Source of the DNA: Selenomonadaceae bacterium
GTDB taxonomy: Bacteria; Bacillota; Negativicutes; Selenomonadales; Selenomonadaceae
Assembly (NCBI GenBank): GCA_017614505.1
Contig: JAGABT010000016.1
Location: forward strand, 1 to 64,000
Direction: 5' to 3'
Length of the DNA stretch: 64,000 nt
Shown here piece by piece: positions 54,740 to 64,000 of this stretch. Position 1 is the stretch's first letter, and the number at the start of each line of letters is the position of its first letter. Below the pieces are notes generated by a model. The model was not told the origin of the DNA. It was given only the letters and a program-made list of their open reading frames with translations, and did no database searches. Position numbers and translations under genes: made by a program.

Positions 54740-56845
54740 TTGCAGGTAAGTTACACAAAGCTCGTCGATTTTATTAACGGCGAAAAAATTTTTACAATTC
54801 CCGTGTTTCAGCGGAATTATTCCTGGGGCACAGAAAATTGCGCTCAGCTCTTTGCGGATATTGAACGAATCGCGGAAAAGGGCAAGCCGCATTTTCTCGG
54901 CACCGTCGTTCACCAGAAAAACAACCCCAACAACGACTTCGACGAATATATTATTATCGACGGGCAGCAGCGAATCACCAGCGTCATTCTTCTGGCGAAG
55001 GCGATTTTTGATTCCACGGACGACGAAAAAATTCGGGATAAAATTCGTGCTGGTTTCATTGAAAACGGTATAGATTCTGCTGATTATGCGTTCAAACTGA
55101 AACTTTCGGAATACGATCGCGAAATTTTTGAAAAGCTCCTAACAGGCAAAACTCTTGACGCCAGCGCGCAAAGTTCCCAGCTGTTCAAAAGCTACGATTT
55201 TTTCAAGGGAAGAATCGCCTCTTCCAGTTTCAAGGAAAATTTGAGCGAACTTCGCAGCGCGATAAGCAAACTGTACATAGTTTCAATGACACTCGACAGC
55301 GAAAACGCGCAGGAAATTTTTGAATCACTCAACTCGACCGGACTGGATCTCACGGAAACTGAAAAAATCCGCAACTTCCTGCTGATGGAACTGCCGCCCG
55401 AAACGCAGGATCGACTTTACAAAAGTTATTGGCTGCCGTCGGAACTTATTTTCCGCGAGCCAAAAAAATTTGAGCGTTTCATGGTGTATTACTTAATCGC
55501 TCGGCGAAAGTCAATCACCGATATGCAGGGCGATAAAAATATCCACATTTCCAAAAATGAGCTGTACTACACGTTCAAGCGGTACTTCAAAGACAATTAT
55601 GGCGACGGCGAAAGCAAGCCGCGCGGTGCCGAGGATTTTTTGAGCGATATGTATCGCTACGCCAGATTTTACGAGCATTTCCTGTTCGACGAAACTACTG
55701 TGCCGGAAAATTTGTCCGCGCTGGATAAAAAATTCTATGAACTTGTGTATCTGCTCGGCGCCTCAAGCTCGCCGATAATGTTACTTTACCTCTACGATAA
55801 ATTTGACAGGAAAATTTTTGACGAAGCAACGTTCATTGAATTTGCAGATGCGCTCATTTCGATGATGTTCCGCGCGAAAGTTTGCAGGCAGACCGGCATA
55901 GACTCCGCTCAAACCGCAGGCAACATTCTCCTGCGGCTTGAAAAATCCGGCACGCTCAGCCTCGATAACTTCTGGAAAGTTATGACTTCCGGCAAGGGCA
56001 AATTTGCCTTTCCCAGCGACGAAGATTTTCGCGCGGCGCTCACCAGCAACGAAATTTATTCAACCAGTAAAAACCTCTGCAAATATTTTTTATACACCAT
56101 TGAAAAAATCCGCGCGACCGCCCTGCCGAATTACGACAGTATCGCCGTCGAATGCGTCATGCCGCGAAGTTTGAACAGCGTCTGGAAAAAATATCTGGCT
56201 GATAAAAAAGATTCGTCCAACGCCGAAATTTGGGTAAACGCCATCGGAAATCTGACGCTTACCGTCGACGCCAAAAATAAAAACGCCGCCTTTAACGACA
56301 AGCGCGTCGCCTATGCGGGTTCAATTTTTTCTTACACCAAAGATTTGGCAAAAAATTCCGATTGGACGACGAATCAGATTAGCGCCCGCACGAAAACACT
56401 GGCGAACCTCGCACCGAAAATCTGGATTCTGCCCGAAAAATATCAGCCTGTCGTCACCGCCAATAAAAATACTTTCACGCTCGAAGACGACTTCAGCCAG
56501 TTCACCAATACCAGCCCCGCGAAAGTTTCAATTTCCGGCAAGGAACACAAAATCACTTCCTGGATAGGTTTTCTGCGCACCGTCGCAAAAGAGCTCTACA
56601 CCCTCGACAGCGAAACTTTCAGGCGCGCCGTTCAAGCGTCTGGGCGAGCTAATCTGTTTTCAGCCAGCAAGGAAAATTTAATCGCGCCGTTCCAGATCGA
56701 CGAAAATTATTACGTCGGCAGCGGGCTCGACACCAGAAGTTGTCTGCGAATTATCAGCGCTCTGGTTGAAAATTTCGATAAGCTCAGCGGCAACACGAAC
56801 TTCAGGGAAGAAATTTGGTTCAAACTTAGCGAAACTCAAAGCTGA
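54740..56845 (+). CDS. DUF262/DUF1524 (GmrSD-like) protein
   Basis: 701 aa. The N-terminal DUF262 domain (~1-240) has [13 protein letters not shown], the ParB-like [15 protein letters not shown], and [20 protein letters not shown]1524 region (~470-580) carries the GNLTLT motif and later [20 protein letters not shown], but the HNH start expected as E-H-I-L-P reads [10 protein letters not shown], so the catalytic histidine appears to be cysteine. Residues ~590-701 form a further C-terminal domain. GmrSD proteins restrict DNA with modified cytosines; defence is inferred. Start TTG 54740 with GGAGGG upstream. It converges with and overlaps the chemoreceptor gene by 10 bases. Confidence 0.85.
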   Translation: MQVSYTKLVDFINGEKIFTIPVFQRNYSWGTENCAQLFADIERIAEKGKPHFLGTVVHQKNNPNNDFDEYIIIDGQQRITSVILLAKAIFDSTDDEKIRDKIRAGFIENGIDSADYAFKLKLSEYDREIFEKLLTGKTLDASAQSSQLFKSYDFFKGRIASSSFKENLSELRSAISKLYIVSMTLDSENAQEIFESLNSTGLDLTETEKIRNFLLMELPPETQDRLYKSYWLPSELIFREPKKFERFMVYYLIARRKSITDMQGDKNIHISKNELYYTFKRYFKDNYGDGESKPRGAEDFLSDMYRYARFYEHFLFDETTVPENLSALDKKFYELVYLLGASSSPIMLLYLYDKFDRKIFDEATFIEFADALISMMFRAKVCRQTGIDSAQTAGNILLRLEKSGTLSLDNFWKVMTSGKGKFAFPSDEDFRAALTSNEIYSTSKNLCKYFLYTIEKIRATALPNYDSIAVECVMPRSLNSVWKKYLADKKDSSNAEIWVNAIGNLTLTVDAKNKNAAFNDKRVAYAGSIFSYTKDLAKNSDWTTNQISARTKTLANLAPKIWILPEKYQPVVTANKNTFTLEDDFSQFTNTSPAKVSISGKEHKITSWIGFLRTVAKELYTLDSETFRRAVQASGRANLFSASKENLIAPFQIDENYYVGSGLDTRSCLRIISALVENFDKLSGNTNFREEIWFKLSETQS

Positions 56846-58572
56846 AATTCGGCGGCAGTATTTTTCATATTCTGCGACAGCTCGGTAAGACTGCCGCTGT
56901 TGTCGGAGATTTGCATAATGCTGGTTGCCTGCTCGCCGGTTGCTATGGAAATATATTCCATTTTCTGCGCAATTTCGGCGGACATATTTGAAATGCGCTC
57001 GGTGCGGCTGACAATATCGGCGATAGGCTCGCTTAAATGGCTGATAGCGTCCATGACCTGCTGCGAATTTTCCTCCGCCGTGCGAATCATTCTGACAATT
57101 TCGCTGAAAGAACTGCCGGTTGCCTCGACGTTTGCGCGCCCTTCGTGTACGCGCCTGTATCCCGTTTGCATTGTCTCGACAGCCTGCTCGGTAGTTTGCT
57201 GAATCGTGCCGATAATGTCGCCAATCTGCTGAACGGACTGCTGAGAATTTTCCGCCAGCTTGCGCACTTCCTCTGCAACGACTGAAAATCCGCGTCCATG
57301 TTCGCCAGCCCGCGCCGCCTCTATCGCCGCATTCAGCGCCAGCAAATTCGTCTGCGCCGCTATTCCAGAAATGACTTCGACTATCGAGCCAATTTCCTTG
57401 GACTTTTCGCCCAGCTCCTGCACTATCCGCGCCGATTCGTCGACCGCCGCCGCAATTTCCTGCATTTGCTGAACCGTTGCTGCCGCCAGCTCATTTCCGC
57501 GCGAAGCCTGTTCCGCCGTATGCTGTACGCTGTCCAGACCAATTCTCATCGCCGTTACAGATTTCGCCACGCTCTGTTCAATCAGCTTGACGCGGCTTTC
57601 CGTGTCGCTCAAACTTTCGCGCTGAGCCGCCGCGTTGTCCGTCGCACTCGTTACCGAAAGCGCAATTTCCTGTATAAGCTCGCCGCTGTGGTTGACACTG
57701 CCTTTCATGTTTTCCGCGCTGTCGGCTACCTGATGCGCCGCTTCCTGTACCTTCCCCAGCGCCTTGCGCATGTGCTGAATCACCGCGTTGAACTGCGCCG
57801 CTATCGTCCCAAATTCGTCTTCCGCGTCAGTTTTTATGTCGTGCGACAAATCCCCCGTCGCCGCCTTTTCCGTCACCGAAACTATCTGCCGCACCGAATG
57901 CCGGATATTATTAACCAGTATGTACAGAATCGCCACGACGAAAACGAGTATCGCCGCAACGATTAACCCCATTACGTGTACCAGCTGCCTGAACTCGTCA
58001 AACGTCCTGTCCGAAGTGTCAACCGCGTCTGCCAGCCCCGTCGCGCAGTCCGTAACATCTTCGTCCATTGCGGCGGCAATTTTCTCAAAAGCAGGTTCAA
58101 TTTCCCCGCTCAGAAGCGCCGCGCCTGCGTCACGATTGTTAGCGCTAATCAGCGGCTCAATGCGCGCCAGTTGTTCCTTGTAATTCGTCCACAGCGCCAC
58201 TTCATTTTCAACCATCGCAATATCGCGCTGCCGCTCAGCGTCGCTGTCGTAGTCGCCGTTGTCAATAACCGCCCTGTACTTTCTGAACCCTTCGTCGACG
58301 GCAGCGGTAAGTTTTTCCTGTTCGGACTTCCAGCGCGCCTCGTTCGCCGTACCCATCGTCGTAACCCGAGCGTAAACCGCGTGCTGCACGTCGGTTATCC
58401 CGCGGTCAATCGTCGAAACCGTAACGTTTGAATCCAGCCAGTCCCGCACGTTCGAGCGCTCGCTGGTTAAACTGCTGAACGAAAAATTTATGAACAATCC
58501 GAAACACGCCACCAAAATAAATACTCCGCCGAATGCTCCGATTAATTTCTGGGTTATCGATAACTTGTTCAT
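56836..58572 (-). CDS. Methyl-accepting chemotaxis protein with four-helix sensor
   Basis: 578-aa chemoreceptor. [20 protein letters not shown] starts the first membrane segment; a four-helix-bundle sensor of about 170 residues follows, then a second membrane segment ([20 protein letters not shown]), HAMP, and a methyl-accepting domain with [19 protein letters not shown] at the tip. Start uncertain: ATG 58572 lacks a ribosome-binding site, while in-frame GTG 58611 sits right behind GAAAGGAA. An inverted repeat CAGGGAT/ATCCCTG lies between them. Ligand unknown. Confidence 0.93.
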   Translation of the reverse strand: MNKLSITQKLIGAFGGVFILVACFGLFINFSFSSLTSERSNVRDWLDSNVTVSTIDRGITDVQHAVYARVTTMGTANEARWKSEQEKLTAAVDEGFRKYRAVIDNGDYDSDAERQRDIAMVENEVALWTNYKEQLARIEPLISANNRDAGAALLSGEIEPAFEKIAAAMDEDVTDCATGLADAVDTSDRTFDEFRQLVHVMGLIVAAILVFVVAILYILVNNIRHSVRQIVSVTEKAATGDLSHDIKTDAEDEFGTIAAQFNAVIQHMRKALGKVQEAAHQVADSAENMKGSVNHSGELIQEIALSVTSATDNAAAQRESLSDTESRVKLIEQSVAKSVTAMRIGLDSVQHTAEQASRGNELAAATVQQMQEIAAAVDESARIVQELGEKSKEIGSIVEVISGIAAQTNLLALNAAIEAARAGEHGRGFSVVAEEVRKLAENSQQSVQQIGDIIGTIQQTTEQAVETMQTGYRRVHEGRANVEATGSSFSEIVRMIRTAEENSQQVMDAISHLSEPIADIVSRTERISNMSAEIAQKMEYISIATGEQATSIMQISDNSGSLTELSQNMKNTAAEFQL

Positions 58573-58646
58573 CAGGGATCGTGCGGCGGATATCCCTGCC
58601 GCACTTTTCACTTCCTTTCTTTACAAAATTAGATTTAGCTACTAGA

Positions 58647-58655
58647 ATTAAACCA
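58647..58655 (-). promoter_or_regulatory. Possible extended -10 promoter for the chemoreceptor gene
   Basis: On the minus strand TGGTTTAAT resembles TGn-TATAAT, about 36 bases before GTG 58611. No clear -35. Confidence 0.35.
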
Positions 58656-58782
58656 GCTCTTTGAAAAGTTAAGATTGGAGGTTTACAGCTCGTGTTGCTG
58701 TTGTAAAATCTTAAGCGCAGTTAATCTCGCAGTTAGAGTTTTGTGTTACCAAAAACATAGCGTACATTGCGCATTTAAAAGT

Positions 58783-58875
58783 AGCCGGATGCTTAGTCTA
58801 CCGGATAGAGGCTGAGTAAACCAGCCCCAGTGTTTCGACGCTGAAAGCCCCACCTTTAGTCGTGGGGTAGTTTAC
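58783..58875 (+). mobile_element. Solo IS200/IS605-like right end or omega-RNA-like scaffold
   Basis: The terminal hairpin CCCCAC (58848-58853) / GTGGGG (58862-58867) followed by TAGTTTAC, and the upstream segment with CTTAGTCTACCGG and GAGGCTGAGTAAACC, resemble the right end of TnpB-carrying IS605 elements, where the omega-RNA (reRNA) scaffold is encoded. No tnpB or tnpA coding sequence is visible. The gap 58612-58962 holds nothing else I recognise apart from the chemoreceptor promoter. Family call is from recalled sequence, not a search. Confidence 0.5.
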
Positions 58876-58962
58876 AATGACCGCTCCTCTCAGCGCATCA
58901 AATTTTTATTACAAGTAATTCGGTAAATTCATAACCGTTCCTGCATTGGCGGGAAGAAAAAT

Positions 58963-60138
58963 TTAAAGCCGGTCGACGAATCTGAACATGAAAATTGAAC
59001 AGGCTGTCGCGCCCAGAATTATTATCGCCAGCCCGCTTACAAAATCTCCCCATGGCAGCGTTCCCAGCGCCATACCCATGCTCCCGAATAAGCTCGGCAC
59101 GAAATTTATCATCGACGACGCAGTTCCAACATTTTCCTTCGCGCGGTTCAGCAAAATTTCCATTGCGAACGGGCGCGCCACCGTGCCAATCACCGTGAAC
59201 GGCAGGAACGAAAATAAAAACGCCCACGCGCTCCAGTGCCCTGGTATCAAAACCGCCACGCCGCTTATCACCGAAACCAGAAAGCAAAATTCAATCAGCC
59301 GCTCGTTCGACATCAAATCTTTCAGCTTCAGATAAATTATTGGTCCCATCACCGAGGTCGACGCGTTCGCCGCGAAAAAGTAGCTGTATTCCTGCGCCGA
59401 CAGTTTGAAATTCTCCATGTACACGAATGAAGAAACGCTCAGGTACGCCATGAACGGCAGCGACAGCAGCGCGAACATAATCAGCGGCGTCATGAAAGCT
59501 TTTTGCTCCGCGAGGTTTTTCAAAAGTTTGAACGAATCGAAAACGCTCCCTTTGTACCTTTTTTCCGGCGGCAGTGTCTCGGTGTACAGGCACGACAGCA
59601 CCAGATTCATCGCGCCCAAAAGTATCAGCACATAAAATGCGCCGTGCCAGTCCGTGAACCGCAGCAGGAATCCGCCAATCAGCGGCGCCGCCATTGGAGC
59701 TATCACGCCCAGCGACTGCGTTATTACCAGAATCCGCGTCAGAATCTTACTGCGGAAACAGTCTTTAATGACCGCCGTCGCTACGGTTATCACCGCGCCG
59801 GAGCCCACGCCCTGTAAAAATCTGCCCGCCAGCATTACGTAAATATCCGGCGCCAGCGCGCATGCCACAGACGCCAGCATAAAAATTCCCGACCCGAATA
59901 TCAGAATCGGTTTGCGCCCGTACTTGTCGCTTATCGGTCCGAAAACCACCATGCTCAGCGCGAACATCAGGAAAAATATCGTCAGCGTCATTCCAACCAG
60001 AAATTCACTCGCGCCGAAATATCTTCCCATTTCGGGCAGCGCTGGTAAATACATATCGGTTGCAAATGGCGGATACATGCACATAAATGTTATAGAAACA
60101 ATCAACGCCGCCTGTGATAAGTATTTCTGTCGTACCAA
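58963..60138 (-). CDS. Bcr/CflA-family MFS drug transporter
   Basis: 391-aa major-facilitator membrane protein with 12 hydrophobic segments. The early TDMYLPALPEM and GPISDKYGRKPILIFG (motif A) and GRFLQGVGSGAVITVA (motif of the Bcr/CflA drug:proton antiporters) identify the subfamily; typical substrates are bicyclomycin and chloramphenicol-like drugs. Start is TTG 60138 with GGGGGAG upstream. It follows the hybrid kinase by about 60 bases on the same strand. Confidence 0.92.
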   Translation of the reverse strand: MVRQKYLSQAALIVSITFMCMYPPFATDMYLPALPEMGRYFGASEFLVGMTLTIFFLMFALSMVVFGPISDKYGRKPILIFGSGIFMLASVACALAPDIYVMLAGRFLQGVGSGAVITVATAVIKDCFRSKILTRILVITQSLGVIAPMAAPLIGGFLLRFTDWHGAFYVLILLGAMNLVLSCLYTETLPPEKRYKGSVFDSFKLLKNLAEQKAFMTPLIMFALLSLPFMAYLSVSSFVYMENFKLSAQEYSYFFAANASTSVMGPIIYLKLKDLMSNERLIEFCFLVSVISGVAVLIPGHWSAWAFLFSFLPFTVIGTVARPFAMEILLNRAKENVGTASSMINFVPSLFGSMGMALGTLPWGDFVSGLAIIILGATACSIFMFRFVDRL

Positions 60139-60197
60139 AAAATCTCCCCCTAAAAATAAATTCAGTGGGAGAATTTTAAAAAACCTGCGCGAAAATG

Positions 60198-62762
60198 TCA
60201 AAGACTTTCAGCCACGCGCTTTGCTTCCTGCGCGAGTTTTTCATAGAGCCGCATTGCCTCGGCGTGATTCTGCCGGATAAATTCTTCGCCCTGCGCTTTT
60301 TCAGCGTCGGAAGATTTTTCAGACGTTATCGCCTTGCCGGACATTTCCAGTTCCTTCGCCAGCGCTGAAGTTTTTTCGCCGCCGATTGAAAGTGCGGTAG
60401 ACTTGAGCGCGTGAATGTAAATCGTGTAATTTTTCCAGTCGCCGCCGTCGAAGGCAGTCTGCAGCTGGTTTATTTTTTCGTCCTTGAGTTCCACGAACGT
60501 CACAAGAATTTCCTTGTACAGGTCATTCATACCGGCGCTGTACTCAAGCCCCATTTTGACGTTAATCAAAGATTCGTCAGGAACTTTTGGCGCGGGTACC
60601 GGCTCCGGCGCTTTTACAGGCGGCGTTGCAACCGGCGCTGGCGCTGAATCAGGCTCGCGCAGTTTTTCTACCGGCAGATAGTTCATCAGCATCTGTTCCA
60701 TAACCTTTACGTCAATCGGCTTTGAAAGGTAGTCGGAAAATCCTTCGCGCAGGAGCATTTCGCGCGTGCCGGAAATTGCGTTCGCAGTCAGCGCGATAAC
60801 CGGCGAGTGTTTGCTCAAATTATTTTCCAGCGCCAGCGCCATTTTCAGCGTCTGTATTCCGTCAAGGCTGGGCATCATCTGGTCCATTAAAATCAAATCG
60901 TAGTGTCGCTCCGTCAGTTTCTGCAGGCAGACCATTCCGCTTATCGCCGTGTCCACTTGAACTTTCGTCGACTTGAGCAGGTTGACCGCAACCAGCAAAT
61001 TCATTTCGTTATCGTCGACGACCAGAATCCGCGCGTCCGGCGCCGTAAACAGCGGCTTGTACTCTTCCCGTTTGATAACCGGCTTTATAGAAATTTCGCC
61101 GACAGGGTCTGCACCCAGAATTTTTTGCGGAATTGTCACGCTGAAAGTCGAGCCTTCGCCGTAGACGCTGTGAACTTCGATTTTCCCTTCCATCATCGTA
61201 ATGAGCTTGTGCGTTATCGCCAGCCCCAGACCAGTGCCTTCGATATTTTTATTTTTCTGCAGGTCGAAACGCTCAAAGTCATTGAAAATTTTTCCGAGGT
61301 CGGCTTCACGAATGCCAATGCCGGTATCCTTGACGGTGAATTTCAGATTAATTTCCTCGCCGAAATTGTCTTCCTTGTCAACGATAAATTCAACGCCGCC
61401 GAATTTGGTGTACTTGACGGCGTTGCTCAGCAGATTCAAGCCAATCTGGCGAATGCGAACAGCGTCGCCGTAGAGGAAATTCTGAATCGCGGGATTGACC
61501 TTGAGCGTAAACGTCAGACTTTTTTTATCAGCGCGCGGGCGAATCATGTTGACGAGGCTTTTGATAACTTCGTCGAGCCGGTACCTTTCTTCGACGAGTT
61601 CAAGCTTGCCGGATTCAATTTTGCTGAAATCGAGAATGTCATTGATAATGGAAAGGAGCGCCTCGCTGGCGGCGGCGGAATTTTGCGCGTAGCCGATAAC
61701 GGCGGGATTTTTACTTTCGCGCAGAATCATTTCGTTCATGCCGAGGACGGCGTTGATAGGCGTGCGAATTTCGTGGCTCATATTGGCGAGGAAGGCGCTC
61801 TTAGCGTTGTTGGCTTCGTCGGCAATTCGTTTAGCTTCGCGCAGTTCGTCGCTCTCCTCCGCCTTTGTGCGCATAACAAAAAGGTAGGCACTGACCAGCG
61901 CCAGGAAAATCAGCATGAGCGTGCCGCCGAAAAGCAGCAGCGTGTAAATTCTGAAGATGTCGCCAGCAACCGACGCCCACGGCACGTAGCCTATCATTGA
62001 GCAGTTGGTTTGCGGCAAATCCGTGGCGAACAGGAAAAATCTGCCCTGCACACTTTCGCAGTAAACCGCCGCTGAATGATTTGTCGCCAGCTTTTGTCGA
62101 ATATCCCTGAACCCGCGCCGAATGCTTTTGTCGCGGAAAAAAAATCTGTCCTCCCTGCCGTAGTTTCTGTAAGGAACAACAATCTGACCCTGCCGCTCCT
62201 GAATCAGCAGGCGCCCTTCCGAGTGATATTCCGACAGCCCGAATAAATCCGCCAGTAAATCTTCGTCGTATAGCCGGTAAATTACCCCGCGAACGTTGCC
62301 GCCGTTCATGACGGGGACGGCGAAAAGCAAGCCCTTGCCCGCGCAGTAATCCACTACGGTGCTGCCGCGGTACGCATTGGGAAAGCGCGCAAATTCCAGT
62401 TTTGAAACTGTCCTGCCGTAAATCGGTTTGCCGTCAATATGCAGCAGTCCCACGGAAATTTTATCGTTGGCAGCTTTCAGCAGCGATAAAAAATTTTCCT
62501 CGGAATGCGCGTCGGGGTGCGCCTCGAAATAATGCGCCGCCATTTTCAGTTCCGAAAGTTCCTTGGCGAATCTTTCTTCCGCGACGATAGCCAGATCCGA
62601 CGCCTGCTTTGCCATGGTTTTTTCCAGCGTTTCATTCAGCAGGCTGTTGACCTCCGCCCGTATGAACAAGCCCGCCAGTATCAGTACGACCAGCAGCACT
62701 ACGAACTGCGCGATAATTTTTCGTACGTACTTTTCGTTCAAGCTAAATCCGAGCTCATTCAA
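60198..62762 (-). CDS. Hybrid sensor histidine kinase with receiver and HPt domains
   Basis: 854 aa. Membrane segments at ~15-35 and ~272-295 flank an extracytoplasmic Cache-like sensor. HisKA (SHEIRTPINAVLGM, ~330), HATPase (NAVKYTKFGG, GTGLGLAITHKL), a receiver (VVDDNEMN, LILMDQMMPSLDG, YLSKPIDV) and, after a Pro/Ala-rich linker, an HPt domain (YIHALKSTALS) follow. Start TTG 62762 overlaps the stop of the BMP gene by 8 bases, so the binding protein probably feeds the sensor. Output partner is not visible. Confidence 0.93.
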   Translation of the reverse strand: MNELGFSLNEKYVRKIIAQFVVLLVVLILAGLFIRAEVNSLLNETLEKTMAKQASDLAIVAEERFAKELSELKMAAHYFEAHPDAHSEENFLSLLKAANDKISVGLLHIDGKPIYGRTVSKLEFARFPNAYRGSTVVDYCAGKGLLFAVPVMNGGNVRGVIYRLYDEDLLADLFGLSEYHSEGRLLIQERQGQIVVPYRNYGREDRFFFRDKSIRRGFRDIRQKLATNHSAAVYCESVQGRFFLFATDLPQTNCSMIGYVPWASVAGDIFRIYTLLLFGGTLMLIFLALVSAYLFVMRTKAEESDELREAKRIADEANNAKSAFLANMSHEIRTPINAVLGMNEMILRESKNPAVIGYAQNSAAASEALLSIINDILDFSKIESGKLELVEERYRLDEVIKSLVNMIRPRADKKSLTFTLKVNPAIQNFLYGDAVRIRQIGLNLLSNAVKYTKFGGVEFIVDKEDNFGEEINLKFTVKDTGIGIREADLGKIFNDFERFDLQKNKNIEGTGLGLAITHKLITMMEGKIEVHSVYGEGSTFSVTIPQKILGADPVGEISIKPVIKREEYKPLFTAPDARILVVDDNEMNLLVAVNLLKSTKVQVDTAISGMVCLQKLTERHYDLILMDQMMPSLDGIQTLKMALALENNLSKHSPVIALTANAISGTREMLLREGFSDYLSKPIDVKVMEQMLMNYLPVEKLREPDSAPAPVATPPVKAPEPVPAPKVPDESLINVKMGLEYSAGMNDLYKEILVTFVELKDEKINQLQTAFDGGDWKNYTIYIHALKSTALSIGGEKTSALAKELEMSGKAITSEKSSDAEKAQGEEFIRQNHAEAMRLYEKLAQEAKRVAESL

Positions 62763-63864
62763 TGACCTCGACCCCCTTCACGAGCCAGTTGACATCTTCG
62801 AGGAGTGTATCGTCGCTAATCGTCTCGTTGTCACGGCAGCGCAGGTTGCCCTGGTTATCGTAAATCTCGCCGGAAAAAATCAGGTAGTCGTTGACCAGTT
62901 CCTCCTTCAGAAAATCGAGGCGCGAAATCATTTCCTCGCTGACTGCCGGCGAATAATCCGACAACATAACCGCGCCGCGATCAATCCCAACCCAGTAATT
63001 GTCTACGGAATTTATCTCGCCCTTCAGATAGCGCTGAATTATATCTGCGTAGTACAAATCCCAGCGGCAGATGACCGAAGTAAGATAATGCTCGGAATAG
63101 CCGTTCAGAATGGCGTTGAACCCGATAAAATCTGCGCCCAGCCGTTCAGCAACAATCCCCGTGGCGTCTTCGTTCTGGTGGTAGGTGAGTACGTCCGCGC
63201 CAGCTTCCTTAATCAGCCGTTCAGCGTTAATCATTTCAGTCGCTTCGTCCTTCCAGTTACCCGTCCAGGTGACGACAACTTTCGCGTTGGGATTGACCCG
63301 CTTCACGCCAAGGGTAAAGGCGTTTATCCCGCGGTTGACTTCGGTGTTAGACATCGCCGCCACGTAGCCTACGACATTCGTTTTTGTCTTCATACCGGCG
63401 AGCGCTCCCGAAAGATAGCGTCCCTGATACATTCGCACGAAATACGAAGATAAATTCCGCCCGTGAACTTCCGCCGAAATCGTTGCAAAGGCGATATTGG
63501 GATAGACCGCAATGATACTTTGAACTTCCATCGGGTAGCTGTAACTCGCCAGAAAAATCATTCCGGCGCCTTCCTTTATCAGCTCCTGAATCGCCTCAGG
63601 ACACTGACCAGAATTTTCCTTAACGTTGTCCCTTACAAGCAGTTCCACGCCAAAATCATCGCACGCCTTTTTTATTCCGTCGTAATGCGAACCGTTCCAG
63701 CCAGGCGTATGAATATCGCCGGTTATGATAAACCCAATTTTTTCGTGCGGCTCCTCGAAATTCTGACTGAAATTGAAAGCCAGCACGACTACGGGTATTA
63801 CAACCAGCAGGCTCAGCGCTGCCGACAGCATATGAAACTTTTTCAGTTTGCGCAGAAATTCCAT
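62755..63864 (-). CDS. BMP/PnrA-family substrate-binding protein, membrane anchored
   Basis: 369-aa protein. Residues ~12-31 form an uncleaved-looking hydrophobic anchor without a lipobox cysteine; the rest is a periplasmic Type I binding fold with GWNGSHYDGIKKACDDFGV, FLASYSYPMEVQSI, and GADVLTYHQNEDATGIVAE, as in the BMP lipoproteins that bind nucleosides. No ABC permease or ATPase follows; instead it is coupled to a hybrid kinase, suggesting a sensory role (inference). Confidence 0.88.
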   Translation of the reverse strand: MEFLRKLKKFHMLSAALSLLVVIPVVVLAFNFSQNFEEPHEKIGFIITGDIHTPGWNGSHYDGIKKACDDFGVELLVRDNVKENSGQCPEAIQELIKEGAGMIFLASYSYPMEVQSIIAVYPNIAFATISAEVHGRNLSSYFVRMYQGRYLSGALAGMKTKTNVVGYVAAMSNTEVNRGINAFTLGVKRVNPNAKVVVTWTGNWKDEATEMINAERLIKEAGADVLTYHQNEDATGIVAERLGADFIGFNAILNGYSEHYLTSVICRWDLYYADIIQRYLKGEINSVDNYWVGIDRGAVMLSDYSPAVSEEMISRLDFLKEELVNDYLIFSGEIYDNQGNLRCRDNETISDDTLLEDVNWLVKGVEVIE

Positions 63865-63876
63865 AACACTCAGTCC

Positions 63877-64000
63877 TTAAAAAATTCCTTCCCGCTCGTA
63901 TGAAATTTTCTCGACCGTAGCGGGTTTCAGCCGCGAAAAAATTCTGTCCCTTACGCCGTCGCTTTCTTCCTCCGTCGCCTCCATGAGCAGTACGAAAAAT
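63877..64000 (-). CDS. C-terminal end of a gene cut by the window edge
   Basis: About 40 residues, starting FFVLLMEATEEESDGVRDRI at the edge and ending at TAA 63877. FVLLMEA resembles the strand after a GGDEF motif, but the remaining 25 residues are shorter than a GGDEF domain tail, so the family stays open. Same strand as the BMP-kinase pair and 12 bases upstream of the BMP start. Confidence 0.55.
   Translation of the reverse strand, partial: FFVLLMEATEEESDGVRDRIFSRLKPATVEKISYEREGIF

Noticed and set aside
58898..59287. 129-codon minus-strand ORF near the IS605-like element
   Set aside because: It overlaps the MFS gene on the same strand in another frame and has no recognisable features; it is not a tnpB remnant.

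Overview
The window is about 64 kb of a bacterial chromosome. It opens with the last ~170 bases of a 23S rRNA and a 5S rRNA and is otherwise tightly packed with core metabolic and housekeeping genes. Gene content and order (a near-complete pyr operon; dprA-topA-trmFO-hslV-hslU; rbfA-nrnA-truB; FliB flagellin methylase; NudF; Firmicutes-type PyrK/PyrD 1B) suggest a Firmicutes lineage. Agp-type periplasmic phosphatase and M48/TPR exported proteins hint at a diderm Firmicute such as the Negativicutes/Selenomonadales; this placement is inference. TTG start codons are unusually common (about 14-16 of ~50 genes), many genes overlap by 1-4 bases, and promoters often use an extended TGn-TAtAAT -10 element.

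Layout. 1-2.8 kb: rRNA end, rsmD-coaD, a coiled-coil protein, lepB. 2.8-13.1 kb, plus strand: pyrB-pyrC-agp-carB, then an intrinsic terminator and possible promoter, then pyrK-pyrD-pyrF-pyrE. carA is missing from its usual place, which is held by a glucose-1-phosphatase-like gene, and pyrD carries an N-terminal DUF4145/HEPN-like domain. 13.2-21.1 kb: a chemoreceptor, nudF, an M50-type protease and pth, an 11-bp minisatellite, then a two-component system coupled to an exported M48 peptidase with TPRs. 21.1-26.2 kb: threonine genes, hom-thrB-LysR-orf104 on the minus strand and divergent thrC on the plus. 26.2-31.3 kb: an accessory patch with a YoeB-type toxin-antitoxin pair, FliB, and a MoxR/VWA-metallopeptidase cassette that shows frameshift decay.

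31.3-52.6 kb is one long minus-strand run transcribed from queH towards lower coordinates: queH, rbsK, mutS, a 27-aa ORF, M18 aminopeptidase, murD, murG, dprA, a topA homologue with degraded catalytic residues, trmFO, hslV, hslU, a ThrE-type exporter, an orphan PTS sorbitol IIA, ribE-ribBA-ribH, rbfA, nrnA, truB and a flavodoxin-like reductase, closed by a strong terminator. 52.6-64 kb: metK-eamA on the plus strand, a DUF262/DUF1524 (GmrSD-like) protein whose nuclease histidine appears replaced by cysteine, a second chemoreceptor, a solo IS200/IS605-like right end or omega-RNA-like element without tnpB, an MFS drug exporter, and a BMP-family binding protein coupled to a hybrid histidine kinase.

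The best candidates for something undescribed are the DUF4145-PyrD fusion, the active-site-degenerate TopA at the canonical topA locus, the carA-to-agp replacement in the pyr operon, and the tnpB-less IS605-like RNA element. All calls come from reading sequence and recalled family motifs; no database search was run.
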